Translations under genes and position numbers: made by a program | NCBI RefSeq assembly: GCF_019468565.1 | Contig: NZ_CP080521.1 | Span: 930,001 to 994,000 of the forward strand | Length of the DNA: 64,000 bases | Reading direction: 5' to 3' | DNA from: Pseudonocardia sp. DSM 110487 | Lineage (GTDB): Bacteria; Actinomycetota; Actinomycetes; Mycobacteriales; Pseudonocardiaceae | Shown here: positions 50,513-58,635 of the stretch, one piece after another | Layout of the letters: each line of letters begins with the position of its first letter | How positions within the stretch are numbered: the stretch's first letter is position 1 | Notes under the pieces: model-generated | Database searches by the model: none | What the model saw: the letters and a program-made list of their open reading frames with translations, nothing else | Told to the model about the DNA's origin: nothing

Positions 50513-51010
50513 GTGGAGACCTCACGATCGTTCGAGCTGGACGATGTCGACTGGCGGCTGCTCGACGCGCTGCAGGCCGACGCCCGCCTGTCGTACAACG
50601 CGCTCAGCAAGCGGGTGCACCTCTCGCCGCCTGCGGTCGCGGAGCGGGTCCGCAGGCTGGAGGCGGCGGGCGTGATCTCGGGCTACCGCGCCACCGTCGA
50701 CCCGGCCATGGCAGGGCAGCCGCTGCTCGCGTTCATCCAGCTGCGCTGCTCGCTGGGGCATTGCCTGCTCAAGACCACGACCTCCGAGACCTACCCGGAG
50801 GTCGTGGAGATCCACAAGCTGTCCGGCGAGCACTGCACGATGCTCAAGCTGCGTGCCGCGTCGCTCGGCCACCTGGAGGGAGTGATCGAGCGCATCGGCG
50901 AGCACGGCCAGATCAACACCTACGTCGTGCTCTCCACGGCGTACGAGGGGCGGCCGGTCACCGCCGTCGCCCCGGACCGCCCGGTGACGCGCTCGGAGGG
51001 CTGGAGCTGA
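50513..51010 (+). CDS. Lrp/AsnC-family regulator
   Basis: 165 residues. The N-terminal HTH is LDDVDWRLLDALQADARLSY and SPPAVAERVRRLEAAGVISG. The C-terminal RAM domain contains PEVVEIHKLSGEHCTMLKLR. Lrp-type proteins bind amino acids and form octamers on DNA. GAGGAG lies upstream of the GTG. It probably controls the divergent MFS exporter across the 92-bp gap. Confidence 0.93.
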   Translation: METSRSFELDDVDWRLLDALQADARLSYNALSKRVHLSPPAVAERVRRLEAAGVISGYRATVDPAMAGQPLLAFIQLRCSLGHCLLKTTTSETYPEVVEIHKLSGEHCTMLKLRAASLGHLEGVIERIGEHGQINTYVVLSTAYEGRPVTAVAPDRPVTRSEGWS

Positions 51011-51024
51011 CCCGGAATCTCCCG

Positions 51025-51171
51025 CAGGTCGAGTAGCGCAGGCCCCTCTTCCGGTGGTCGAGTAGCGCCGGCCCGCCAGGGCCGGCGCGTATCGAGACCA
51101 CATGCCGGTCTCGGGGGTTGGTGGTCTCGATACGGGACGGCGCTGGGGCGCCGTCCCTACTCGACCACCGG
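51025..51171. repeat. Dispersed palindromic repeat A, copy 4 with an extra left half
   Basis: A broken left arm (CAGGTCGAGTAGCGCAGGCC, 51025-51044) is followed by a complete element at 51051-51171 (CCGGTGGTCGAGTAG to CTACTCGACCACCGG). The nested partial copy looks like an insertion of one element into or beside another. It lies between the converging Lrp and sugar dehydrogenase genes. Confidence 0.75.
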
Positions 51172-51175
51172 AGGG

Positions 51176-52414
51176 CTAGATCGGGGTGACGCGCAGAACC
51201 TCGTCGTTGTTCCCGTTGGAGGTCGAGACGTACAGCGCTCCGTCCGGACCGAGCCGCACGGCCCGCAGGCGGCCGAACGTTCCGTCGAGCGGCGCGGGCC
51301 TGGTCACCCCTGTGACGGCGCCATCGGGGCCGAGGGCCATGAGGAGCAGCGTCTCCCCCCGCAGCGCGCCCACGGCGAGCGTGCCGTTCAGGTCGCCCCA
51401 CTGCCCGCCGGACAGGAACGCGGCGCCGCAGATCGCCTCGATCGGGTCACCGGAGCTCCACACGGCGGGCACGGCGTCGGGGAAGCGCTGGAGGTCGGTC
51501 ATCGGCACGTCCTCGTCGTATCCGCCGACGGTGCCGCCCTGCGACGGGTCCCAGCCGTAGTTGCCGCCCGGCCGCAGCCGGTTGACCTCGTCGTCCTCGG
51601 TGGGGCCGTGCTCGGCCGTGTAAACGTCGTCGCTGCCGGGCCGCACGGCCACGCCCTGCACGTTGCGGTGCCCGTAGGTCCAGATCAGCCGCTGGGCGGG
51701 GTTCTGGGCGTCGGCGAACGGGTTGCCCGGGGCGGGACCGCCGGTCGCGAGGTCCACGCGCAGCACCTTGCCGCCGAGCGAGTTGAGGTCCTGGGCGACG
51801 GCGGCGCGCGCGGTGTCGCCGGTGCCGACGAGCAGCGACCCGTCCGGCGCGATCGTCGGGCGGCACCCGGAATGGCGGCCGGACTGGTTGATCGGCAGTC
51901 CGCCGACCAGCGGGTCCGCGACGCGGGTGGCGGACGCGCCGTCGGCCGACAGCTGCCATGTGACGAGGCGGACGTCGGTGGGGTTGCCGTCCTGCATGTG
52001 CGTCTGGCACGTGGTGAAGCGCCGGGACCGGTCGAAGTCGGGGTGCACGACCATCCCCATCAGGCCGCCCTCGCCGCGGGCGTACACGTCGCTGAGGTCG
52101 GCGTCGACCTCCCGGACGGTCGCGCCAGGCGCGATGCCGGACAGCAGCGCGATCCGCCCGTCCCGCTCGGTGACGAGTGCGCGGCCGTCGGGGAGGAAGC
52201 CGATGTCCCAGACGTGCGAGAGGCCGCTCGCCACGAGCTCGACCTGCAGCTCCGGGGTGCCGGTGCGGGTGGGGGCGGCGGTGGGGGGCGCACTGGTCGT
52301 CGGCGCGGCACCGCTGTCGGTGGGGGCGGGTTCCGCTGGCCCGCAGCCGGCCACCCCGATCATCGCGACGACGCCCGCCACCATCACCCGCCAGAACCCC
52401 CGCATACCGGCCAT
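51176..52414 (-). CDS. PQQ-type glucose/sorbosone dehydrogenase lipoprotein
   Basis: 412 residues. The signal VMVAGVVAMIGVAGC ends in a lipobox Cys. A Thr/Pro-rich linker precedes a six-bladed propeller from about residue 60. GRHSGCRPTIAPDGSLLVGT, WTYGHRNVQGVA and TAEHGPTEDDEVNRL are conserved in soluble aldose sugar dehydrogenases, which use PQQ and calcium. PQQ synthesis genes are not in the window. ATG 52405 is an alternative start. It would oxidise sugars outside the membrane. Confidence 0.87.
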   Translation of the reverse strand: MAGMRGFWRVMVAGVVAMIGVAGCGPAEPAPTDSGAAPTTSAPPTAAPTRTGTPELQVELVASGLSHVWDIGFLPDGRALVTERDGRIALLSGIAPGATVREVDADLSDVYARGEGGLMGMVVHPDFDRSRRFTTCQTHMQDGNPTDVRLVTWQLSADGASATRVADPLVGGLPINQSGRHSGCRPTIAPDGSLLVGTGDTARAAVAQDLNSLGGKVLRVDLATGGPAPGNPFADAQNPAQRLIWTYGHRNVQGVAVRPGSDDVYTAEHGPTEDDEVNRLRPGGNYGWDPSQGGTVGGYDEDVPMTDLQRFPDAVPAVWSSGDPIEAICGAAFLSGGQWGDLNGTLAVGALRGETLLLMALGPDGAVTGVTRPAPLDGTFGRLRAVRLGPDGALYVSTSNGNNDEVLRVTPI

Positions 52415-52460
52415 CCTGCCGCCGCGAGGGTGAACGTGCCGTAGGCGGGTCGTTCCTCGA

Positions 52461-52466
52461 TACGGT
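52461..52466 (+). promoter_or_regulatory. -10 box of the tricorn gene
   Basis: TACGGT ends 7 nt before ATG 52474, fixing the start and predicting a leaderless mRNA. Confidence 0.55.
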
Positions 52467-52473
52467 CGCCCTC

Positions 52474-55400
52474 ATGTCCCCGAGCTACCTGCGCTTCCCC
52501 CACCTCCGCGGCGACACGCTGGTGTTCACCGCGGAGGACGACGTCTGGACGGCCCCGCTGTCCGGCGGCCGTGCGTACCGGCTCACGGCCGACGACGTGC
52601 CGGTCGCGCACCCGCGGCTGTCCCCGGACGGCACGCGGGTGTCCTGGACGTCGTGGAAGAACGGGGCGCCCGAGGTCTACGTGAGCGACGTCGACGGCGG
52701 CGGTGTGCGCCGCCTGACGTATTGGGGTGACCCGCGGGCCGAGTCGCTGGGCTGGACGCCGGACGGTGAGGTGCTCGCGCTGAGCGGCACCGGCCAGGCG
52801 TCCTCGCGCCGCACATGGGCCTATGCGATCCCGGCGGCGGGTGGCACCCCGCGCCGGCTCCCGTACGGGCCGGTCTCGGAGGTGGCGCTGGCCGCGGACG
52901 GCCCCACGGTCGTCATCAGCACGCTGATGGTGCGGGAACCCGCCTGGTGGAAGCGCTACCGCGGCGGCACCATGGGCAAGCTCTGGTGGGACCGCACTGG
53001 CTCCGGCGAGTTCGAGCGGCTCGCCGCCGACGTCGACGGGCAGCTCAGCTCCCCGATGATCGTGGGATCCCGGATCGTGTTCCTGTCCGACCACGAGGGC
53101 TGGGGCAACCTGTACTCGCTCGGCGCCGACGGCACCGGGTTGCGGCGGCACACCGATCACGGCGCGCCGGGGGCGCCTGCTTTCTACGCGCGGCACGCGA
53201 GCACCGACGGGCAGCGCGTGGTCTACGAGTCAGCGGGTGAGCTGTGGATCCTCGACTCGCTCGACGCCGAACCGCGGCGGCTGGACGTGCGCCTCGGCGG
53301 GCCGCGGACGAACCGGGAGCCGTACCGGGTGTCGACGGCGCGGGAGCTGACACGGGCGGCGCCGGACAAGACGGGCCGGACGAGCATCACGCTGGTCCGC
53401 GGCACCGTGCACCGGCTCACCCACCGCGACGGCCCGGCGCGCACGCTGCTCGCGGAGCCCGGCGTGCGGGCTCGGCTGGCGCGGCCGCTCGGCACGGATC
53501 GGGCCGTGTGGGTCGACGACGCCGATGGCGAGGACGCGATCTGCGTCGCCCCGCTCGACGAGCGGGCCGAGGGGGTCGAGCCGCCGCGGCGGTTCGGTGC
53601 GGGCGAGGTGGGCCGCGTGCTGGAGCTGGCGCCCGCCCCTGACGCCTCGGCCGTGGCGCTGGCCACGCACGACGGCAGGCTCCTCGTGCTCGACGTGGCC
53701 GCAGGCACGCTGCGACAGCTCGCGCAGGGCGCCGACCGGGAGCTCGCCGACCTCGCGTGGTCGCCCGACAGCGCGTGGCTCGCCTACAGCGACCCGGCGG
53801 AGGCGGGCTTCTCGCGGATCATGATGGCCCGCCTGGCCGACGACACGCTCGTCGCCGTCACGGAGCCGCGGTTCGCCGACACCGACCCCGTCTTCACCTC
53901 CGACGGCAAGTACCTGGCCTTCCTGTCCCGGCGCAGCTTCGACCCGATCTACGACGAGCACGCGTTCGACCTCACGTTCCCGGCGTCGTGGCGACCGTTC
54001 CTGGTGCCGCTGGCCGCCCGCACGCCGTCGCCGTTCGGGGCGAGCCCGGACGGGCGCCCGGTGTCGCCGGGGGAGGAGGCGCCCACCGATCTGCGCGCGC
54101 CCGCCGCCGACGACCCGTCGGCCGAGACACCGGAGGAGCCGAAGGACGAGAAGAAGAAGGACGACGACGGCCCACCGGAGGTGGTCGTCGACGTCGAGGG
54201 GCTCACGGCCCGCGTCGTGCCGATGCCGGTGCCGGCCGCCCGCTACAGCGGGATGCAGGCGGGCAAGGACTGCCTGCTCTGGTACCGCATCCCCGTGTCC
54301 GGGGTGCTCGGCGACGCGCTCGCCGACACCGACGACCGCGCCGAGCGGCCCGTGCTGGAGCGCTTCGACCTGGTGCGCCGCAAGCTCGACGTCATCGCCG
54401 ATCCGGTGAGCGCGTTCGCCGTGAGCGGCGACGGCACCCGCCTCGTCGTGCGCGACGGCCGGACGTTGCGCGTGCTGCGCACCGACCGGTCCGGTTCCGA
54501 CACGCCGTCCTCCGGCGACGCCGACGAGTTCGAGATCGACACGAGCCGAATCGACGTCACGGTGGATCCGACCGCGGAGTGGCGCCAGATGTTCGACGAG
54601 GCCGGGCGCCTGATGCGCGACCACTTCTGGGTGGCCGACATGGCCGGCGTCGACTGGGACGCGGAGCTCGCCCGCTACCGCCCGCTCGTCGACGCCGTCG
54701 GCAGCCACGACGACCTCGTCGACCTGCTCTGGGAGGTGCACGGCGAGCTCGGCACGTCGCACGCCTACGTCCAGGCCGGTAAAGCGGGGGACTCGGGCGG
54801 GCGTCCCGGGCTGCTCGGCGCCGATCTCGAGCCCGCCGCGGACGGCGAGGGCTGGCGGGTGGTCCGGGTGCTGCCGCCGGAGACCTCGGCGCCCGCCGCC
54901 CGCAGCCCGCTGTCCGGCCCCGGTGTCGACGTGCGGGAGGGCGACGTGATCCTCGAGGTCGGCGGCCGCCCGGTCGACCCCGGCTACGGGCCGGCCCCGC
55001 TGCTGGTCTCCGGGGCCGACAAGCTGGTGGAGCTCACGGTGCGTTCCGGACCCGACCGTCCCGACGCGGACGCCGTGCGACGGGTGGTGGTCAAGCCGCT
55101 CGGCTCCGAGGCGGCGCTGCGCTACCAGGACTGGGTGGCGGGCCGCCGCGCGTTCGTCGCCGACCGCTCCGAGGGCAGGCTCGGCTACCTGCACGTCCCG
55201 GACATGGGGGCACAGGGGTGGGCACAGCTGCACCGCGATCTCACCAGGGAGACATCGCGAGACGGGCTGATCCTCGACGTGCGCGGCAACGGCGGCGGCC
55301 ACACCTCCCAGCTCGTGATCGAGAAGCTCGCCCGCAAGGTGATCGGCTGGGACGCGCCCCGGCACCGCCAGGCCACCACGTACCCGGAGGACGCGCCGCG

Positions 55401-55809
55401 CGGCCCGGTCGTCGCGCTCGCCGACGAGCTGGCAGGTTCCGACGGCGACATCGTGACCGCCGCGATCAAGCGGCTCGGGATCGGCCCCGTCGTCGGGGTG
55501 CGCACGTGGGGCGGCGTGATCGGGATTGACAGCCGCTACAGCCTCGTCGACGGCACTGGCGTCACGCAGCCGCGCTACGCCACCTGGTTCGACGACTCCG
55601 GCTGGTCGATCGAGAACTACGGCGTCGACCCGGACATCGAGGTCGTCATGCGCCCGCAGGACTGGGTGGCCGGTCGCGATCCGCAGCTGGAGCGCGCGGT
55701 GGACATCGCACTGGAGGCTCTGTCGGAGCGCCCGGCCGTGCGCCCACCGGACCCGGCGACCCGCCCGTCCCGCCGCCGCCCGGAGCTTCCCCCGAGGCCC
55801 GTTCCATGA
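52474..55809 (+). CDS. Tricorn protease
   Basis: 1111 residues, close to archaeal and Streptomyces tricorn. Residues about 1-340 and 350-650 form two propellers (for example LRGDTLVFTAEDDVWTAPLS). A charged insertion EEPKDEKKKDDD lies near residue 555. A PDZ-like domain at about 770-870 and the S41 serine-protease domain follow. The latter has DVRGNGGGHTSQL and the nucleophile Ser in DELAGSDGDIVTAA near residue 990. Tricorn degrades peptides released by the proteasome, which fits an actinobacterium. Confidence 0.92.
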   Translation: MSPSYLRFPHLRGDTLVFTAEDDVWTAPLSGGRAYRLTADDVPVAHPRLSPDGTRVSWTSWKNGAPEVYVSDVDGGGVRRLTYWGDPRAESLGWTPDGEVLALSGTGQASSRRTWAYAIPAAGGTPRRLPYGPVSEVALAADGPTVVISTLMVREPAWWKRYRGGTMGKLWWDRTGSGEFERLAADVDGQLSSPMIVGSRIVFLSDHEGWGNLYSLGADGTGLRRHTDHGAPGAPAFYARHASTDGQRVVYESAGELWILDSLDAEPRRLDVRLGGPRTNREPYRVSTARELTRAAPDKTGRTSITLVRGTVHRLTHRDGPARTLLAEPGVRARLARPLGTDRAVWVDDADGEDAICVAPLDERAEGVEPPRRFGAGEVGRVLELAPAPDASAVALATHDGRLLVLDVAAGTLRQLAQGADRELADLAWSPDSAWLAYSDPAEAGFSRIMMARLADDTLVAVTEPRFADTDPVFTSDGKYLAFLSRRSFDPIYDEHAFDLTFPASWRPFLVPLAARTPSPFGASPDGRPVSPGEEAPTDLRAPAADDPSAETPEEPKDEKKKDDDGPPEVVVDVEGLTARVVPMPVPAARYSGMQAGKDCLLWYRIPVSGVLGDALADTDDRAERPVLERFDLVRRKLDVIADPVSAFAVSGDGTRLVVRDGRTLRVLRTDRSGSDTPSSGDADEFEIDTSRIDVTVDPTAEWRQMFDEAGRLMRDHFWVADMAGVDWDAELARYRPLVDAVGSHDDLVDLLWEVHGELGTSHAYVQAGKAGDSGGRPGLLGADLEPAADGEGWRVVRVLPPETSAPAARSPLSGPGVDVREGDVILEVGGRPVDPGYGPAPLLVSGADKLVELTVRSGPDRPDADAVRRVVVKPLGSEAALRYQDWVAGRRAFVADRSEGRLGYLHVPDMGAQGWAQLHRDLTRETSRDGLILDVRGNGGGHTSQLVIEKLARKVIGWDAPRHRQATTYPEDAPRGPVVALADELAGSDGDIVTAAIKRLGIGPVVGVRTWGGVIGIDSRYSLVDGTGVTQPRYATWFDDSGWSIENYGVDPDIEVVMRPQDWVAGRDPQLERAVDIALEALSERPAVRPPDPATRPSRRRPELPPRPVP

Positions 55810-56031
55810 TCACCAAACGGGCGCGTACCCGGCCGCATATGGCCGGTAACGCGCCCAACCGCCGATCACGCCGGCGCGCCCGCGCCAAGATCGTCCGGTG
55901 GGTGCAGTAGCGGCCACATGCGGCCGCTGGCGCGCCGATCTGATGATCATGGGGCGGCACGGCATGATCGGCAGCTGGGTGCGGTGCCGGCCATATCCGG
56001 CCGTGGTTGCACCCGTCCGGTGATCATGCCG
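55805..56031. repeat. Three palindromic elements between converging genes (family F)
   Basis: Each unit is a hairpin capped by GGCCGG-type arms around ATAT or CACAT. Unit 1 pairs GGGCGCGT with ACGCGCCC. Unit 2 contains GTAGCGGCCACATGCGGCCGC. Unit 3 pairs GGGTGC...CCGGCC with GGCCG...GCACCC. TGATCA sequences flank the units. They lie between the tricorn and LLM genes and probably terminate both. Confidence 0.65.
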
Positions 56032-56040
56032 CTGCGGGGC

Positions 56041-56961
56041 TCAGCCGAGCTGGGGGATCACCTCGGCCGCCAGGCGTTCCATCTGCTCGGCCGGGTCTCC
56101 CACCTGCGTGAACAGGACGAGCTCGGCACCCGCGTCGATCGCCTCCCGAACGCCGCGCACGAGGTCGGCGGGGGTTCCGGCGACCGCGGCGGACTCGATG
56201 GCCTCGATCCGCGCGCCGTAGATCGACGCCAGCGCGTCGTTCATGCGGGTACGGGCGCGGTCCGCGTCGTCGTCGATCAGGGTGTAGATCCGCTTGGCGA
56301 TCGGGTACGACCCGGCGTCCCGGCCGCTGTCGGCGAGCAGCTGCCGGACGGTGCGGACCTGCTCGGCGAACACCGCGTTCGGCGACGATCCCGCCCCGAA
56401 GAAGCCGGTGCCGAGCCGGACCGCGCGGCGCAGAGCCGCCTCGGCGCTGCCGCCCATCCAGATCGGCGGGTGCGGCTTCTGGAACGGCTTCGGATGCATC
56501 CCGCCGTTCTCCACCTGCCAGAACTCGCCCTTGAAGGTCACCGGGTCCTCCGTCCACAGTGCCTTCATCAGGGCGAGCCCCTCGGTGAACCGCGCGATGT
56601 ACCGCTCAGGAGGAAGCCCGAACGCGGGGAAGATCCCGCCGCGCGGCCCGCCGCTGCCGACGCCGACGTCGAGTCGGCCGCCGCTCAGCTGGTCCAGCGT
56701 GGCCAGGCTCTTCGCGAGATGGACCGGGTTGTGCAGCGTCGTCACGAACACCGCGCAACCCACCCGCAGCCGCTCCGTGCAGGCAGCGGCGTACGTCATG
56801 GTCTCGAGCGCCGACAGCTGCGACGAGGGCCCCAGCACCTGCTCCTGGGTCCAGCCGCTCTCGAAGCCGAGCTCCTCTGCCCGGCGGAGGAACGTGCGGA
56901 ACGCGTCGAAGTCGAACTCGCCGTCGCCGAAGAACTGCGGAATGCCGATCCCGAACCTCAT
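56041..56961 (-). CDS. LLM-class F420-dependent oxidoreductase
   Basis: 306 residues, luciferase-like TIM barrel. The start MRFGIGIPQFFGDGEFD, the mid motif VGVGSGGPRGGIFPAFG and HPPIWMGGSAEAALRRA near residue 165 are typical of F420-linked actinobacterial members. The substrate is unknown. The ATG follows TACGAT by 6 nt, so its mRNA is probably leaderless. It is divergent from a TetR gene whose operator lies in the shared 96-bp gap, so it may also be in that regulon. Confidence 0.88.
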   Translation of the reverse strand: MRFGIGIPQFFGDGEFDFDAFRTFLRRAEELGFESGWTQEQVLGPSSQLSALETMTYAAACTERLRVGCAVFVTTLHNPVHLAKSLATLDQLSGGRLDVGVGSGGPRGGIFPAFGLPPERYIARFTEGLALMKALWTEDPVTFKGEFWQVENGGMHPKPFQKPHPPIWMGGSAEAALRRAVRLGTGFFGAGSSPNAVFAEQVRTVRQLLADSGRDAGSYPIAKRIYTLIDDDADRARTRMNDALASIYGARIEAIESAAVAGTPADLVRGVREAIDAGAELVLFTQVGDPAEQMERLAAEVIPQLG

Positions 56962-57019
56962 CCGCCGATCGTAGGGCCGATCTCATGCTGTCGGGCAGCG
57001 CCGAGGTGAACCGGACCGA

Positions 57020-57041
57020 TTCTTGACTGATCGATCTAGAA
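57020..57041. promoter_or_regulatory. TetR operator O1 (imperfect)
   Basis: A 22-bp sequence, TTCTTGACTGATC followed by GATCTAGAA, matches 17 of 22 positions of the perfect palindrome at 57688. It lies 5 bp upstream of the TACGGT -10 box of the tetR gene and within the LLM/tetR gap, suiting autorepression. Confidence 0.6.
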
Positions 57042-57057
57042 TCGCTACGGTTCGGGC

Positions 57058-57645
57058 GTGGCGCGCACGAAGGAGTTCGACCCGGAGGCCGCCCTGGACG
57101 CGGCGATGCGGCTGTTCTGGCGCAACGGCTACGAGGGGACGTCCACCGCCGATCTGGTGCACGAGCTGCGCATCGCCCGGGCGAGCCTGTACGGCACCTT
57201 CGGCTCCAAGCACGACCTGTACCTGGCGGCTCTCGACCGGTTCCTCTCCGGGGCCAGTGGGCCGACCCCGGCCGACATACTGGCGTCGCGCGACTCCGCC
57301 ATGGACGCCATCCAGGATCTGCTCGAGGCCAGCGCGACGGTCGCGACGCGCGACATGCCACGAGGTTGTTTCGCGGTCAACGCCACCGTTGAACACGGGG
57401 ACGTCGATCCCGACATCGCCCAGCGCACCAAGAGCAACTTCAGCCGTCTCGAGAACGCGCTCTACGGCGCGCTGCTGAGGGCTCGCGCGGAGGGCGAACT
57501 GGCGCCCGGTGTCGACCCGAAGGCGGCGGCGACCACGCTGGCCACGCTCAACCACGGCCTGAAGGTGCTTGCGCGCGGTGGTGCCGAGAACGGCGACCGC
57601 ATCAAGGTCACCGTCGGCACGGTCATGTCGATGCTGAGAGCCTGA
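57058..57645 (+). CDS. TetR-family repressor
   Basis: 195 residues. HTH: PEAALDAAMRLFWRNGYEGT, then HELRIARASLYGTFGSKHDL. The C-terminal ligand domain has RGCFAVNATVEHGDVDPDIA with a Cys near residue 103, as in TetR subgroups that sense reactive compounds; a redox role is only a suggestion. The GTG follows TACGGT by 6 nt. Matching operators lie upstream of this gene and of the following hydrolase, which it most likely represses. Confidence 0.92.
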   Translation: MARTKEFDPEAALDAAMRLFWRNGYEGTSTADLVHELRIARASLYGTFGSKHDLYLAALDRFLSGASGPTPADILASRDSAMDAIQDLLEASATVATRDMPRGCFAVNATVEHGDVDPDIAQRTKSNFSRLENALYGALLRARAEGELAPGVDPKAAATTLATLNHGLKVLARGGAENGDRIKVTVGTVMSMLRA

Positions 57646-57687
57646 GCCGCAACGGGTCGGGATCGCCGTCGGTTCGGCATGCAATCT

Positions 57688-57709
57688 TTCAAGACTGATC
57701 AGTCTTGAA
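57688..57709. promoter_or_regulatory. TetR operator O2, perfect 22-bp palindrome
   Basis: TTCAAGACTGA and its exact inverse complement TCAGTCTTGAA sit back to back, 26 bp before the hydrolase ATG. The overlap with the expected promoter of the hydrolase gene suggests direct repression. Confidence 0.75.
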
Positions 57710-57734
57710 TCTATTTCGGAGAGGGAGACAAGGA

Positions 57735-58631
57735 ATGATCTACGACCATCATGGCGAGCCTGTCCGCACCGGCCGCGCCAACGTCAACGGGACCAGCCTG
57801 CACCACCGCACGGGCGGTTCCGGCCCGGCGGTCGTGCTGCTGCACGGCGTGCCCAAGACCAGCTACCACTGGCGGCACCTCATCCCGAAGCTGACGGCGC
57901 GGTACACGGTCGTCGCGCCGGACCTCCGTGGTCTCGGCGACTCCGCCCGCCCCTCGGGTGGCTACGACTCCGCGACGATGGCCGACGACGTCGCCGCGCT
58001 GATGGCCCACCTCGGGCACGAGTCCTACAGCGTGATGGGTGAGGACTGGGGAGCGGTGATCGGCTACCAGCTCGCAGCACGGCACCGGGACCACGTCAAC
58101 GCCCTCGTGTTCGCCGAGGCGTTGTTCCCCGGGTTCGGGTTCGAGGACCACACGGCGCTCACCCACGAGAACGTCTCCGGCGGGATGCACCTGTGGCACC
58201 TGGGCTTCTACTTCCAGCCCGATGTCCCGGAGATGCTGATCGCCGGCCACGAACGCGAGCTGATCACGTACATGATCAAGAGCGAGCGCACGTACCCCGA
58301 TACCGCCACCCCCGACGCGATCGAGGAGTACGTGCGCTGCTACTCGATGCCCGGCGGCATCCGCGCGATGCTGTCGATCTACCGAGCGATGCTCGTCGAC
58401 GCGGAGCAGAACCGGCAGGCGGCGCGGACGAAGCTGGACATCCCGGTACTGGCGCTGGGCGGTTCGGCGTTCATCGGCGACCGCAACGAGGCTCAGATGC
58501 GGCTCATGGCGCACAACGTCACCGGGCGGGTGTTCGACGCCGGACACGACCTCGCCGAGGAGGTGCCGGACGAGGTGGTCGCCGCGGTGTTGCCATTCCT
58601 GGCCGAGGTGACCATGGTGGCGGCGGTGTGA
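57735..58631 (+). CDS. Alpha/beta hydrolase with Asp nucleophile (epoxide hydrolase/haloacetate dehalogenase-like)
   Basis: 298 residues. Oxyanion motif LLHGVPKTSYHWRHLIPKL near residue 36, nucleophile Asp in MGEDWGAVIGY near 105 and catalytic His in DAGHDLAEEVP near 278. The Asp nucleophile and PDLRGLGDSARP region place it with epoxide hydrolases and fluoroacetate dehalogenases rather than esterases. ATG 57735 follows AGGGAGACAAGG. The perfect operator upstream indicates induction when the TetR ligand, possibly the substrate, is present. Confidence 0.88.
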   Translation: MIYDHHGEPVRTGRANVNGTSLHHRTGGSGPAVVLLHGVPKTSYHWRHLIPKLTARYTVVAPDLRGLGDSARPSGGYDSATMADDVAALMAHLGHESYSVMGEDWGAVIGYQLAARHRDHVNALVFAEALFPGFGFEDHTALTHENVSGGMHLWHLGFYFQPDVPEMLIAGHERELITYMIKSERTYPDTATPDAIEEYVRCYSMPGGIRAMLSIYRAMLVDAEQNRQAARTKLDIPVLALGGSAFIGDRNEAQMRLMAHNVTGRVFDAGHDLAEEVPDEVVAAVLPFLAEVTMVAAV

Positions 58632-58635
58632 CCGG

